Source: Saprospiraceae bacterium (GTDB lineage Bacteria > Bacteroidota > Bacteroidia > Chitinophagales > Saprospiraceae). Taken from it: DNA of 64,000 nt. Location of the stretch: NCBI GenBank assembly GCA_025056735.1, contig JANWVR010000073.1, positions 1 to 64,000 of the forward strand, written 5' to 3'. The notes beneath the pieces were generated by a model. That model saw nothing but the letters and a program-made list of their open reading frames with translations, was not told the DNA's origin and searched no databases. The translations under genes and the position numbers were made by a program. Of this stretch, positions 14,888-25,224 are shown in pieces (the first letter of the stretch is position 1; each line of letters starts with the position of its first letter).

Positions 14888-16102
14888 ATGAGTAAGAAAC
14901 AGCACTACCAAATCTTGATCATCGGCGGAGGAAATGCAGGCATATCACTCGCCGCCCAACTTTTGCGAAAGGATAAAAAGCTTGACATTGCCATCATGGA
15001 ACCGGCTGAGAGGCACTATTACCAACCAGCATGGACATTGGTAGGCGGGGGTGACTTCGATATTCGCGATACTGTACGAGCGGAGGCGGAAGTAATGCCT
15101 CGTCAGGTAACCTGGATCAAAGAAGCCGCGACCCAATTAGACCCAGGCCAAAATGCCGTGGGGAGCGAAACAGGAGCGCGGTATACCTACGATTACCTCG
15201 TCGTATGCCCAGGCATTCAGCTGGACTGGCATAAAATTAAAGGCTTGAATGGCCATTTGGGTAAAAACGGTATTACCTCCAACTACACCTTTGAGACAGC
15301 GCCATACACCTTTGAGTGCATCAAAAACCTCAAGCAAGGAAAAGCACTTTTTACCAACCCCAATACACCCATCAAATGTGGTGGCGCGCCGCAGAAAATT
15401 ATGTATCTGGCCTCAGATTATTGGCGCAAACACGGGGTGCTCAAGGATATCGAAGTACACTTTTATTCGGGCGGAAGCGTTATTTTCGGTGTAAAAAAAT
15501 ATGCGGAGACGCTTCTGCAAGTCATTCGCCGTTACGGGATAAAAACGCATTATCTCCATAACTTAGTGGAAATTGACGCTGAGAAGAAGCAAGCTACCTT
15601 TGACGTTTACAAGGACGGCCAGGTGGTGGATCGCGTTACCGATACCTACGACATGATCCACGTAACGCCGCCGCAAAGCGCGCCGGATTTCATCAAAAAT
15701 AGCCCGCTGGCCGTACCCGGCAACCCGCTGGGCTGGGTAGATGTGGATAAGTACACGTTCCAGCACGTGCGCTATCCTAACGTTTACTCCATTGGCGACG
15801 CTTCCAGCACACCCAATGCCAAAACCGGAGCGGCCATTCGCAAACAAGTGCCGGTGCTCGTCGAACATCTTCTTAGTCAGATCCGCCTCGGCAAGCCTGC
15901 GGCCGCTCAGTACACGGGTTATGGCTCTTGCCCGCTCATCACTGGATACGGCAAGCTCGTGCTCGCTGAGTTTGATTACAATAATGAGCCTATGGAAACT
16001 TTTCCCTTTGACCAATCGAAGGAGCGCTGGACAATGTATCAACTCAAGCGGCGCATCCTGCCGTGGCTGTATTGGAACAGAATCCTCAAAGGCACCGCTT
16101 GA
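14888..16102 (+). CDS. sqr: Type II sulfide:quinone oxidoreductase
   Basis: SQR oxidises sulfide and passes electrons through FAD to the quinone pool, leaving polysulfide or a sulfane sulfur on an acceptor. The 404-residue product has the FAD motif GGGNAG (13-18), a second nucleotide-binding half with VVCPGIQLDW, the SIGDASS motif near 301-307, and two well-placed cysteines. These are C164 in TPIKCGGAPQK and C348 in GYGSCPLITGYG, the active-site pair of the type II (mitochondrial-like) group. It ends with an amphipathic segment (about 385-404) suited to membrane attachment. I use ATG 14888, as upstream in-frame codons give no extra homology. It is the strongest sulfur-oxidation gene in the window. 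Confidence 0.92.
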   Translation: MSKKQHYQILIIGGGNAGISLAAQLLRKDKKLDIAIMEPAERHYYQPAWTLVGGGDFDIRDTVRAEAEVMPRQVTWIKEAATQLDPGQNAVGSETGARYTYDYLVVCPGIQLDWHKIKGLNGHLGKNGITSNYTFETAPYTFECIKNLKQGKALFTNPNTPIKCGGAPQKIMYLASDYWRKHGVLKDIEVHFYSGGSVIFGVKKYAETLLQVIRRYGIKTHYLHNLVEIDAEKKQATFDVYKDGQVVDRVTDTYDMIHVTPPQSAPDFIKNSPLAVPGNPLGWVDVDKYTFQHVRYPNVYSIGDASSTPNAKTGAAIRKQVPVLVEHLLSQIRLGKPAAAQYTGYGSCPLITGYGKLVLAEFDYNNEPMETFPFDQSKERWTMYQLKRRILPWLYWNRILKGTA

Positions 16103-16144
16103 TAAGACGGTAGCAGTACGTTTGTTTTCAAAGTTGGAAGTTGT

Positions 16145-16181
16145 GCGCGGGCGCGCTGTAAAGGCTCGCCTGCGCTTTTTT
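16145..16181. terminator. Intrinsic terminator after sqr
   Basis: GCGCGGGCG (16145-16153) pairs with CGCCTGCGC (16167-16175, one G-U pair) and is followed by six T residues. It separates two convergent genes. Confidence 0.78.
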
Positions 16182-16183
16182 CA

Positions 16184-19100
16184 TTAAAACTTACGCCCGC
16201 TGCGCACGCGGTTGACAAACGCATCCGCCAGCGCGGGATTGGCGGCAATGATTTCATATACCTCGCCGTTGGGCATTTTCAGCTGCGTGTCTTTAGGCTT
16301 CAGAGCCAGCAGTGCTTCATTGAAACGCACACTGCTCGATACTACATTCAGCGCACCAGCCTGATAGCCAAAGAAATACCACAAGTCGGGGGAGGCTTTG
16401 ATATACAGATAAAAACGGTCGTCGCGGTTGCCGGGCATCTTGTATTCTACGTAGGCTGTAAGCGCCTTCTGAATGGGCTCCCCAGCAATAGATACAATCG
16501 GGATGCGGTCCTCTAAGCTGAGAAATGACTGGTACTCCGGGTTCCAGATCACCGGATGGCGCCCTAAGAGGAAGGTGTACTTGTTATCCTTGCGCGGCAG
16601 CTGCAGGAAGTTGCTGTTCAGGTTGTTAAACGCCTCGGCCAGATCTGTGGAGTCTGTTACAAACTCACTTAGTGCCTGGCGATAGAACGCCTGCTGCGAG
16701 TTGAAGGGAGGCACGGGCGCATCGAAGCTGGAGGCCTGAATGTCGTTGAGCATCAGGTCTAATAGCACCTTTGGAATGGTTATCTCGATGCCAGTCATCA
16801 GCTCACCCGTGATGATATGAGCGGTCGTGTCTGGGATATTAAACTCCGTTTTCAGGCGACCAGCGCCTTTTATTTTCATGAATTCCAATCCGTGTCCCAG
16901 CTGGATAGGACCTTCAGCGGAGAAGGTGCCCGTTCGGTTATCGTAAGTGAGCTTTGACCCGCGCAGTTGAGCGGCAGAAACGATCCGGGCCGAGTCGCCG
17001 AACACAAAGCGGTCGTTCTGCTGATCGTAACGAAAGTAACCTTCGCCGTTGAAAACCACTCGGTCGAGCGCAGAGGTAGGGGGCTGTAGCAACGAAGGAT
17101 ACATCTGACCCGTTTCACGCGACTGGAAGAAGCCCAGAAACAGCGGCTCGCCGTTGCCGTCTTTAGGTTTGGTTACGCGAATGATGGGATTGTTTTTGTC
17201 CACCTCTGAGTAAACGGAAAACCAGGGAACCTCGGTAAAGTTGGTCTGGATTTGCGCCAGCCCTTCGAAGCGCAAGTTTTGCTGGCTGGCCTTCAGGATC
17301 ACCGTGCCCGCAAAGCGCGTTTTGGCGTCAATGTAGAAGCTGTCGCTGGCGCGCACTTCGCCGCTGGCCGTGGTCAGCACCTTCTTTGTGGCGGGCGTGC
17401 CCGGGCCATAGCGCTCGCCCACGATATTGTTGAAGAAGACCTCTTGCTGGCGACCGGGCAGGTTATATTCGTAATAGCCGGTGGCCTTGTATTCTTTGCG
17501 GCCCAGGATGTTCACTGTAGCGCGGTTGATGGTGTGGTACTTGTTGGAGGTGTCGGCCACAATGCGCGCCTCCTGCAGAGGGCGCATGACGCCGCCAGGG
17601 TCAATATCCACATTGCCGTCGGAAGGATAGATGAATGCGTCGGCGGATTTGATGACCTCCACGCCGCCCACTTTGAGGCGGCTGTTGCGCATGTCGTAGA
17701 GCGCCGTCTTGCCGCGGAAGTTGAGTGTGTCCTGCTTAGGGTCGGTCGAGACGAAGTAGCCCGGCTCGCGCTCGTCGCTCTTGAACGTTACTGTCTGGCC
17801 TTTCATGTCCCAGGTAAATTCGTTCATCGAAGTGCGATAGCGGTTGAGCGGCAGATCGGTGTTGGCATCGGCCGTGTTGGCCTTGAAGTCGCCCAATTGG
17901 CGGTCGAAATCCAGCTCGCCGCGCACATTGCGCGAGTCGAACACGATGCCCTGGCCGTCTAATGCCTTGATTTGCAGGTCTGCCGTGTCGGAGCTGGCCT
18001 GGAACGGCCCATACGAGATCACGCGCGCCGTGAGCCGCCCGCCAAACCAGTCAAACTCACCGCGCCCTTTCAGACCAGAAGGCGTCAACACCAGCACGCC
18101 CTTGTGGTAGTAGCCCGGCTGCCGGAATAGTTCAAAGGCCTTCGCCCGACTCTCGACGTACATCGAGTCGCGGTAGGGCAGCCAGTTCACACTCACATCT
18201 TCGCCTTTTGCCTGTGGCACTTTCACCTCGCTTTTTCGGTCTTCTTCCATGAAAAAGCGGCGCGCCGTGCAGGTCATTTGTTTGGGCCGGAACACAATGT
18301 CTTCCGACTCAATGTCAGCCGTAAGGTATTCTACCGTCCCAACGCCGAGAAAACCTTTGTTGCTCAAATCAATCTTGCCCGTGTAATTGCCGCGCCGCTG
18401 ATATACCGGGTAGCCCTTCGGCGGCGTTTGGTGGATGAAGCCAAATGAACGGTCGTGCTCGCGCACAATGATTGTCTCGCGGAAGGGCTCAAAAATCTCC
18501 GCCGACGTCATCTCGCCCTTGAAGCGCAGGCGGTCGGGCGTATAGCTGTCTAAGCCGTTGAAGGTGAAAGGGTCTAATTTGAAATAGAACGAGTCTCGTT
18601 TGTACACGCCGCCTTGAATGGTAGGGGCGTCATAGAACACAAACGAGTGCTTTTTAGACTCTAACGAAGGGAAGATGTCAATATCCACCTTGCCGGATTT
18701 GTTGTTGGGCGCGTCTACTAACAGAAAACCCGATACCTTCTCTATGCGCGAGTTCATCCCTTCGGCGCTGGGTTGCCCTTTGCCGTCCACTCTGCCCGTG
18801 GGCAGAAAAAAGTGCAGACTATCTACGAAATCAAACTGAACGTGAAACTTTTCGTAATTGAAGTACATGTTCTTGCCCTCAAAGACAGCAAAACCGGCGA
18901 ATAAGCGCCCACCCATGCGCATGTCACGGTTCTCGAGCAACGTGATTTCCCGGGTGGGCACAATACCTACGCGCTGGCGTTCGCTCAATTCTACGCTGGA
19001 TACCCCTCTTATAGATGTTTCTTTGGTTTTCAAATCCAGCGTAGCGCCCGGCCCGGAGGCTTCATTTGCCTGGATTTTAATGGCGTCGTAATCGCGTTTG

Positions 19101-20704
19101 CCCTGGCTGGCCAAGGCGTAGAGCGCCAGTTTGGGGCGCGGCTCTATCTCGTGGCGCTGGAAGTTGTAGTTGATAAACCCTTTGGCCACCATTTCGGCCA
19201 GCAGCGTCTGAATGCTGGAGTAATCGAATTTAGGGTCGAGCGCGCGTGCGAAAGCGTCGTCCGAAATAATTTTGGTCATGTACGTGCTATCCCAGGGTGT
19301 CTCTTCTACTAAGCGATGCAGCACAGAAATGGGATTCACACTTGTGATGTTTTGCATCCGCACGTACTCGGCAGGATCAAAGCGATTACTGCTCTCGAAC
19401 TCTATTTTTTGCACACCGCTTTTGGCGCCTGCAATGCTGGAAGAAATCTCCAGCGAGTCTTTGAGCACGTGCCAGGACACCCGCTCTGCACTGAGGTTCA
19501 TGTTGTAAAACGACGAGAAGAATGGGTTGCGCTCCGGTCCTTTCTGCCCGCGCGTCAGGGTGATGATCTGGTTCGGAATGTCCAATCGGAAGTTGACCGC
19601 TGGGTGATAGATGCTGTCTTTGTCCATGAAAAGGCGTGCCGTTATGCCCTCGGCGATGATGCTCTCCTCTCGCCGGATAATGAACAGATCGCCCACGCCA
19701 AAGAAGATTTTCTGGCGCTTGTTGTTGTAAACCGTCAGGCGCGCCGGCTGCTCGCCTGAGCCGTAGCCGTATACCGACCGGCCCTCCATGCGAAAGCCAC
19801 CCTCGTACTCGATGCCTTGGCCAATGCGCGTGATCTTGAGCGTGCGCTCAAACGACTCGAACTTTGGGTATTCCACCGTCATGCCCTTGGTCAGGACGAC
19901 CACATTCTCCTCCAACTTGCCCCACAGGCTGCGGTTCGGGAAAAGCACCGGATAGAAAAACTCTGCTGAGTCGCATGTAAACATAGGCTTTTTAGCTTCT
20001 ACCGTGTAGTTCGTCAGCCGAGCATAAACGGTAGAGTCTAAGCCCGTGCGCGTCCAGCCCAACTTGCCACCCACACCACGCCAGGTTTCTTCGTAAGGAT
20101 AATAGACCCCTGATGTGTTCAGGATAATCGTGGAGTCGTTTTTGCGCAGGCCCACCAGATCAATGTTCTGACAGCGCAGCACAGGTGTTTGATTTTCAAA
20201 AACAAAATCGGTCTTCCCACCGCGTACTTTCCATACAATAAGTCCCGCCTCGCGCGCCCAAAAGGCGCGTTGGCTGAAAAAGTCGGCCGAAAAGTCCAAA
20301 AGCTGACCAATAGGCTTGGTGCGCCCTTGCTCAATGGCAGCAATGGCCGTCTCTAAATACCCATGCCACTGGCGAAACAGGGTAGAGTCGCCCTCCGCTT
20401 TGGCGGCCGTCAGTGCGTTAATATAGCTTTTGTAATACGGAAAAGCGCTCAAACGCTGCCCGGCCAGCAGGTTACACAATCGAATCACGCCAGCCATCTC
20501 GTCGGCGGAATACAGGCCACTTCGGTATTGTTTTTTGAATACCGCAAACGCCTCAGCCATGTCGGGCCGCTTGGAGGCGTTCATAAACTGGTCCAACTTC
20601 TCCACAAACTCGTTTGGATTTTCGGGAAATGCCGTTACCTGCGCATACAGGCGCCAGCCAGAGCAGATGAGCAGCAGGAAAGCGGTCAGTACGGATTTTT
20701 TCAT
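16184..20704 (-). CDS. Very large secreted protein of unknown function (1506 residues)
   Basis: ATG 20704 gives a signal peptide (MKKSVLTAFLLLICSGW...), a helical N-terminal region (about 25-150) and then more than 1200 residues of short beta-strand repeats rich in F, Y, G and D. Typical segments are AEGITARLFMDKDSIY, and GGVEVIKSADAFIYPSDGNV later on. The texture resembles OstA/LptA-type beta-taco or beta-helix repeats. No known domain, anchor or T9SS tail is evident. Single-copy proteins of this size and style occur in Bacteroidota with no assigned role. An envelope-assembly or lipid-bridge function is speculation. It lies between sqr (convergent) and prmA. Confidence 0.82.
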   Translation of the reverse strand: MKKSVLTAFLLLICSGWRLYAQVTAFPENPNEFVEKLDQFMNASKRPDMAEAFAVFKKQYRSGLYSADEMAGVIRLCNLLAGQRLSAFPYYKSYINALTAAKAEGDSTLFRQWHGYLETAIAAIEQGRTKPIGQLLDFSADFFSQRAFWAREAGLIVWKVRGGKTDFVFENQTPVLRCQNIDLVGLRKNDSTIILNTSGVYYPYEETWRGVGGKLGWTRTGLDSTVYARLTNYTVEAKKPMFTCDSAEFFYPVLFPNRSLWGKLEENVVVLTKGMTVEYPKFESFERTLKITRIGQGIEYEGGFRMEGRSVYGYGSGEQPARLTVYNNKRQKIFFGVGDLFIIRREESIIAEGITARLFMDKDSIYHPAVNFRLDIPNQIITLTRGQKGPERNPFFSSFYNMNLSAERVSWHVLKDSLEISSSIAGAKSGVQKIEFESSNRFDPAEYVRMQNITSVNPISVLHRLVEETPWDSTYMTKIISDDAFARALDPKFDYSSIQTLLAEMVAKGFINYNFQRHEIEPRPKLALYALASQGKRDYDAIKIQANEASGPGATLDLKTKETSIRGVSSVELSERQRVGIVPTREITLLENRDMRMGGRLFAGFAVFEGKNMYFNYEKFHVQFDFVDSLHFFLPTGRVDGKGQPSAEGMNSRIEKVSGFLLVDAPNNKSGKVDIDIFPSLESKKHSFVFYDAPTIQGGVYKRDSFYFKLDPFTFNGLDSYTPDRLRFKGEMTSAEIFEPFRETIIVREHDRSFGFIHQTPPKGYPVYQRRGNYTGKIDLSNKGFLGVGTVEYLTADIESEDIVFRPKQMTCTARRFFMEEDRKSEVKVPQAKGEDVSVNWLPYRDSMYVESRAKAFELFRQPGYYHKGVLVLTPSGLKGRGEFDWFGGRLTARVISYGPFQASSDTADLQIKALDGQGIVFDSRNVRGELDFDRQLGDFKANTADANTDLPLNRYRTSMNEFTWDMKGQTVTFKSDEREPGYFVSTDPKQDTLNFRGKTALYDMRNSRLKVGGVEVIKSADAFIYPSDGNVDIDPGGVMRPLQEARIVADTSNKYHTINRATVNILGRKEYKATGYYEYNLPGRQQEVFFNNIVGERYGPGTPATKKVLTTASGEVRASDSFYIDAKTRFAGTVILKASQQNLRFEGLAQIQTNFTEVPWFSVYSEVDKNNPIIRVTKPKDGNGEPLFLGFFQSRETGQMYPSLLQPPTSALDRVVFNGEGYFRYDQQNDRFVFGDSARIVSAAQLRGSKLTYDNRTGTFSAEGPIQLGHGLEFMKIKGAGRLKTEFNIPDTTAHIITGELMTGIEITIPKVLLDLMLNDIQASSFDAPVPPFNSQQAFYRQALSEFVTDSTDLAEAFNNLNSNFLQLPRKDNKYTFLLGRHPVIWNPEYQSFLSLEDRIPIVSIAGEPIQKALTAYVEYKMPGNRDDRFYLYIKASPDLWYFFGYQAGALNVVSSSVRFNEALLALKPKDTQLKMPNGEVYEIIAANPALADAFVNRVRSGRKF

Positions 20705-20840
20705 GGTAAAAACCGGATGAGTGAAGTAAGCAAAAACGGCATGAAAAACGGAAATCATCGGCTCGAAAGTACGCACAAAGGGGCTGGCAGCGCTGCTAAG
20801 AGCGGCGAAATGCCAGAGCCGGATAGCGTTTCGGCGCGCG

Positions 20841-21671
20841 TTATGCTTTTTGAAAAAGCAGGCAAAGCCATGTGCCGCGTTCATCGCGTCTTTTTAGCAA
20901 AAAGCCCGCCTGTCTGGCGGTTGCACCCACGATGTCGGCGTCCGACAGGAGAATGCCGGAGATTAAGAGCCATCCGCCTGCGCGCAGTCGTTGGTGCAGA
21001 TCGGGCAGCGATGCCAGAATGACGTTGCGGTTGATGTTGGCCAGTATACCGTCAAAAACGCCCTCGGGTACGGCGCTCAAATCGCCCCAATAAACGCGTA
21101 CCTGTTCGGCTACGCCGTTGGCGGCGCTGTTCTCGGCGGTGCTTCGGAAGGACTCTTCTTCGATGTCCACCGCTACTACCTCTGCTGCGCCCAGCCGGGC
21201 TGCTAAGATGGCCAGCACGCCGGAGCCACAGCCGAAGTCCAGCAGGCGAGCGCCAGCGCAGGGCAAATCGCGCAGAGCGCGCAGACACATCCACGTCGTC
21301 TCGTGGTGCCCGGTGCCAAAGGCCATTTTGGGCTCGATGACCAGATCGTACACCACGCCTGCAATGGGCGCATGGAAAGGTGCGCGGACGGCACAAAAGT
21401 CTTCAATGACCACCGGTGGGAAGTTGGCTTCCCAGATGGCGTTCCAGTTTTGGGCGGGCAAAAACTGCGCCTCCCAGTCGAAAGAAAATTCTTGCTGCAG
21501 GTCGCCTAAGAGGGCTTCGGCGATTTCCCTATTGCCCTGGGCGTCAGGCAAATAAGCGTCTAAGCCCTCGTCGGTCTCCTGAAAGCTGTCAAAAGGCGCC
21601 TCCGCTAAGTAAGCGAGCAACACTTCTGCTGTGGTGCTGTCCGTGCAAAGGCGATATTTCCAGTAGTTCAT
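20841..21671 (-). CDS. prmA: Ribosomal protein L11 methyltransferase
   Basis: PrmA methylates ribosomal protein L11 using S-adenosylmethionine. The 276-residue product has an N-terminal L11-recognition domain (about 1-95), then PKMAFGTGHHETT. The SAM motif I, LLDFGCGSGVLAILAARLGA, follows, with VVAVDIEEES next and LANINRNVI as the NPPY-like block. Length is standard for Bacteroidota. It overlaps nothing and starts 7 bases after the stop of a thioredoxin-like gene on the same strand, so the two are probably co-transcribed with purL upstream. Confidence 0.94.
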   Translation of the reverse strand: MNYWKYRLCTDSTTAEVLLAYLAEAPFDSFQETDEGLDAYLPDAQGNREIAEALLGDLQQEFSFDWEAQFLPAQNWNAIWEANFPPVVIEDFCAVRAPFHAPIAGVVYDLVIEPKMAFGTGHHETTWMCLRALRDLPCAGARLLDFGCGSGVLAILAARLGAAEVVAVDIEEESFRSTAENSAANGVAEQVRVYWGDLSAVPEGVFDGILANINRNVILASLPDLHQRLRAGGWLLISGILLSDADIVGATARQAGFLLKRRDERGTWLCLLFQKA

Positions 21672-21678
21672 CGGTGCC

Positions 21679-22755
21679 TTAGAGCAGCTTGCGCACCTCT
21701 TCCTCTAAGTTAGCGCGGGGGTTGATGGCGGCGATGTTGCCTTTTCGATCCACTAAGAACGTGGCCGGTATGGCATTGACGCCGTACAGGCGCGCTGGCG
21801 CCGAGTTCCAGAATTGCAGGTCGCTGACGTGATTGTCCCACACCAAGCCGTCCTGCTGGATGGCAGCCACCCAAGCATCCTTCTGACCGGGCCGATCAAG
21901 CGAAACGCTGTACACATCGAAGCCCTTGTCCTTGTATTTGTGGTAAATCTCCACTACGTGCGGGTTGGCCATGCGGCAGGGGCGGCACCAGCTGGCCCAA
22001 AAGTCAATGAGCACCACTTTGCCGCGCAGCGACGACAGCGAACGCACCTTGCCATCCGGCCCGGGCAGGCTGATTTCAGGCGCGGGCTGGCCAATTTTGA
22101 TAGGTCCGGCGGCCTGGGCGGCCTGCATCTGTTGCAGTTGCTGCTCGATGTTGGCGGTGATCTGAGCAAACTGGGTAGCATACGTGTTGCCCGGCATCGC
22201 GCTGGCGAGCGCCTCGCTGGCAGATTTGAAATCGGCTAAATACTCACCCGCGTTGCGGCCCATCAGCTGCAGGGTGAAGAAAGCCTTCATCAACGGCGTA
22301 CACCCCCGCTGCACAAACTCCTTAGCCATCGGCGGCGTAATCTGCCCAGCTCGCACCATGTCCTGCACCAATCGGGCATAGCAAGCCATCTCCTCAGAGC
22401 CTTCTACCGTTATTTGTAAACGGTCTATGGTCTCTAAGTCGCCCTTGAATGACACGGTTTTCTCCTTGCCGTCCAGCATGAAGAACATGCGGCGAGCACC
22501 CACCGTGAGGCGATAAATGCCTGGTGCAAACGCCTCCTTGCGCTCGATAGTGAAGCGACCCTCTGCATCGCACGAGACGCGCCCCAGCGCTATAGGTGGC
22601 GTGTTCTGGTCGAAAAAGACCTGCTCCAACAGCACTTGCATGTTGCCGGCCTTGGCAATGGAACCTTTAAACGTGTAGGCATTGTTGCCAGCGCATAGGC
22701 TGAGCAAAAAGGCTGGAATAACGAGCCAAACAGTGGTTTTAAACAACGCTTTCAT
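21679..22755 (-). CDS. TlpA-like thiol:disulfide interchange protein with DUF4369-like N-terminus
   Basis: The 358-residue product begins at ATG 22755 with a signal segment. It has a beta-sandwich N-terminal part of the DUF4369 type (YTFKGSIAKAG..., about 25-120) and a helical linker. The C-terminal thioredoxin fold has the active site WASWCRPCR and the cis-proline region INAIPATFLVDRKG. Such TlpA-like proteins reduce periplasmic disulfides, for example in cytochrome c maturation, which would suit the two dihaem cytochromes in this window. A direct partner is not identified. It is co-oriented with purL (75 bases upstream) and prmA (7 bases downstream). Confidence 0.9.
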   Translation of the reverse strand: MKALFKTTVWLVIPAFLLSLCAGNNAYTFKGSIAKAGNMQVLLEQVFFDQNTPPIALGRVSCDAEGRFTIERKEAFAPGIYRLTVGARRMFFMLDGKEKTVSFKGDLETIDRLQITVEGSEEMACYARLVQDMVRAGQITPPMAKEFVQRGCTPLMKAFFTLQLMGRNAGEYLADFKSASEALASAMPGNTYATQFAQITANIEQQLQQMQAAQAAGPIKIGQPAPEISLPGPDGKVRSLSSLRGKVVLIDFWASWCRPCRMANPHVVEIYHKYKDKGFDVYSVSLDRPGQKDAWVAAIQQDGLVWDNHVSDLQFWNSAPARLYGVNAIPATFLVDRKGNIAAINPRANLEEEVRKLL

Positions 22756-22830
22756 CGTTTGTTGCAAAATTTTTATTCTAAAAAATGCCCATTCATCAAA
22801 TGGCTTTAAGGCCCCTGGTGAGAGGTTAAG

Positions 22831-25062
22831 TTAAGCCATAATCTCTGCCAGACGCTGTTCGTAGACGTCTTGCCACTCGCGTATGGCACCCCAGTCTTCA
22901 CCGTCTATACGAACGCGGTTGCCCTGTACCTGTCCGAGCCGCTCGAAGGGTTGCTTGTGCTCGTCTAAGAAACGCTCGAAGGCTTCCGCCTGTTTAGGCG
23001 CTACGCTGACGACGACGCGGCTTTGTGCTTCGCCAAAGAGCCAGGCATCGCGGCGGATGCCAGACGGGCTGCTGACGACAAAGCCCAGCCCACGCGGCAT
23101 GGCGCTTTCCATAAGGGCTACAAACAGCCCGCCGTCCGAAACGTCGTGAGCGCTCTGCACTAAGCGCTCTCGGATGAGCCGGCGCAACACCGACAGCAGG
23201 TGGTATTCCTCCTCTATTTCAAAATGAGGGCAAGGGCTATAATCCACCCGGTGCACTTCGCGCAGGTATTCGCTGCTGCCCAGGTCATTGCGGCTGACCC
23301 CCAGCAGGTAAATGCGGTCGCCTTCGGCCTTGAAGTCTAAGGTCATCAGCTGCTCCCAGTCATCCAGAATGCCCAGCATGCCGATGGTAGGCGTAGGGTA
23401 CACGGGAATCACCTTGCCGTTTTCGGTATACTGGTTGTAGAAACTGACGTTGCCGCCCGTGACGGGTGTGTTCAACTTTCGACAGGCGTCGCCCATGCCT
23501 CGAATGGCCTGGGCGAACTGGTAATAGACCTCCGGGTTGTACGGGTTTCCGAAATTCAGGCAGTTGGTGATGGCCACAGGTTCGCCGCCGGCGCAAGTAA
23601 TGTTGCGCGCGGCTTCGCATACAGCGATCATGGCGCCGCGGTACGGGTCAGCGTACACGTAAGCGGAGTTGCAGTCCGTCGTCATGGCTAACGCTTTGCG
23701 CGTCCCTTTTACGTAGACTACTGCCGCGTCGGCGGGCCGGTTGGTCGTCATTGTGCCGGTGCGTACCATTGAGTCGTATTGGCGCGTGATCCAGCGCTTA
23801 GAGGCGATGTTGGGCGAAGCCCAGAGCGTTTGCGCTGCCTGGCGCAGGTCAGCGGGTTCAGGAACGTCTTCTAATCGAAAACGGGCGATATCCATCAAAT
23901 ACTCTGGTTCGCGCTGTTCGCGCACATACACGGGCGCTCCGCCGCCCAACACCAGCGATTGGGCCGGCACTTCGGCCACTTTTTCACCGTGCCAGAAGTA
24001 CTCCAGCAGACCGCCGGCTGTCGTTTCGCCGATGCGTTCGCAGGGCAGGTCCCACTTGTCAAAAACAGCTTTCAAGACGTCCTCCTGTCCGGGTTTGCAC
24101 ACGATAAGCATGCGTTCCTGGCTTTCGGAGAGCAGGATTTCCCATGCTTTCATGTTGGCCTGGCGCTGCGGCACTTTATCTAAGTCAATGCGCATGCCGC
24201 ATCCGGCGCGGGCACTCATTTCGGAGGTAGAGCAGGCGATGCCGGCTGCGCCCATGTCTTGCATGCCGACGATGGCACCGGTTTTTATCGCCTCCAGTGT
24301 GGCCTCCAGCAAGAGCTTTTCCTGGAAAGGATCGCCCACCTGCACGGCAGGCAGGTCTTCGTGGCTGTCTTCGGTCAAGTCAGCAGAAGCGAAAGTGGCG
24401 CCGTGAATTCCATCTTTGCCCGTAGCGGAGCCGACGATGAAGACGGGATTGCCCGGGCCGCCGGCGGTGGCACTCACTGTTTCGCCGACGCGCACGATGC
24501 CAATGGACATGGCGTTGACCAAGATATCGTGGTGGTAGCAGTCGTAAAAATAGACTTCGCCGCCCACTGTGGGCACGCCGAAGCAGTTGCCGTAGTCGCC
24601 AATACCCTTGACTACACCCGCAATGAGGCGCTTCATGCGCGGATTGTCGGGCTTGCCAAAGCGCAAGCTGTTGAGGGCGGCTATGGGCCGCGCGCCCATC
24701 GTGAAAATATCGCGGTGGATACCACCTACTCCCGTGGCTGCTCCCTGGTAAGGCTCGATAGCAGAGGGGTGATTGTGGCTTTCGATTTTGAACGCACAGG
24801 CCAAACCGTCACCGATGTCCACCAGGCCGGCATTCTCTTCGCCCGCGCTGACCAACAGGCGCCCGCCACTTCGAGGCAAGGTCTTGAGCTGCAGGATGGA
24901 ATTTTTGTATGAACAGTGCTCGCTCCACATCACGGAATAGAGCGACAGCTCCGTAAAATTGGGCACACGGCCCAGAATCTGACCAATCTTTTCAAATTCT
25001 TCGGGGAGGAGGCCCAGACTCCTGGCGGTGTCCACCGTGGGCAACGGCTCTGCTGTAACCAT
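22831..25062 (-). CDS. purL: Phosphoribosylformylglycinamidine synthase subunit PurL
   Basis: PurL uses ATP and ammonia supplied by PurQ to convert FGAR to FGAM in purine synthesis. The 743-residue product is the short form that needs separate PurS and PurQ, neither of which is in the window. Visible landmarks are [11 protein letters not shown] with the catalytic histidine, [30 protein letters not shown], a [13 protein letters not shown] block, [16 protein letters not shown] and a second AIR-synthase-like half ending with [18 protein letters not shown] full TACCTTTG promoter box lies 38 bases upstream. Confidence 0.96.
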   Translation of the reverse strand: MVTAEPLPTVDTARSLGLLPEEFEKIGQILGRVPNFTELSLYSVMWSEHCSYKNSILQLKTLPRSGGRLLVSAGEENAGLVDIGDGLACAFKIESHNHPSAIEPYQGAATGVGGIHRDIFTMGARPIAALNSLRFGKPDNPRMKRLIAGVVKGIGDYGNCFGVPTVGGEVYFYDCYHHDILVNAMSIGIVRVGETVSATAGGPGNPVFIVGSATGKDGIHGATFASADLTEDSHEDLPAVQVGDPFQEKLLLEATLEAIKTGAIVGMQDMGAAGIACSTSEMSARAGCGMRIDLDKVPQRQANMKAWEILLSESQERMLIVCKPGQEDVLKAVFDKWDLPCERIGETTAGGLLEYFWHGEKVAEVPAQSLVLGGGAPVYVREQREPEYLMDIARFRLEDVPEPADLRQAAQTLWASPNIASKRWITRQYDSMVRTGTMTTNRPADAAVVYVKGTRKALAMTTDCNSAYVYADPYRGAMIAVCEAARNITCAGGEPVAITNCLNFGNPYNPEVYYQFAQAIRGMGDACRKLNTPVTGGNVSFYNQYTENGKVIPVYPTPTIGMLGILDDWEQLMTLDFKAEGDRIYLLGVSRNDLGSSEYLREVHRVDYSPCPHFEIEEEYHLLSVLRRLIRERLVQSAHDVSDGGLFVALMESAMPRGLGFVVSSPSGIRRDAWLFGEAQSRVVVSVAPKQAEAFERFLDEHKQPFERLGQVQGNRVRIDGEDWGAIREWQDVYEQRLAEIMA

Positions 25063-25100
25063 GAAGGATAGGTGCTATTGTGGTGTGCTGAGAAGCGCTG

Positions 25101-25108
25101 CAAAGGTA
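25101..25108 (-). promoter_or_regulatory. -7 promoter box of purL (TACCTTTG)
   Basis: A full match to TAnnTTTG on the minus strand, 38 bases before ATG 25062. I see no purine riboswitch or PurR-like palindrome in the roughly 160-base gap up to 25224. Confidence 0.58.
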
Positions 25109-25224
25109 GTGAATCTCGCAGGGCATTTGCCGTTTCTGATGGAATGAGGGCGGCTTTTCACCGGGCAGCTGGAGGTATAGCGTTATTTTGCAAGCAGATT
25201 ATGGCGCCCAATGGGGCTTATTTT

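Noticed and set aside
17252-17962. 236-codon frame opposite the 1506-residue protein
   Set aside because: It is a reverse-strand shadow of a long beta-repeat gene. It is rich in H, V and A without a domain pattern.
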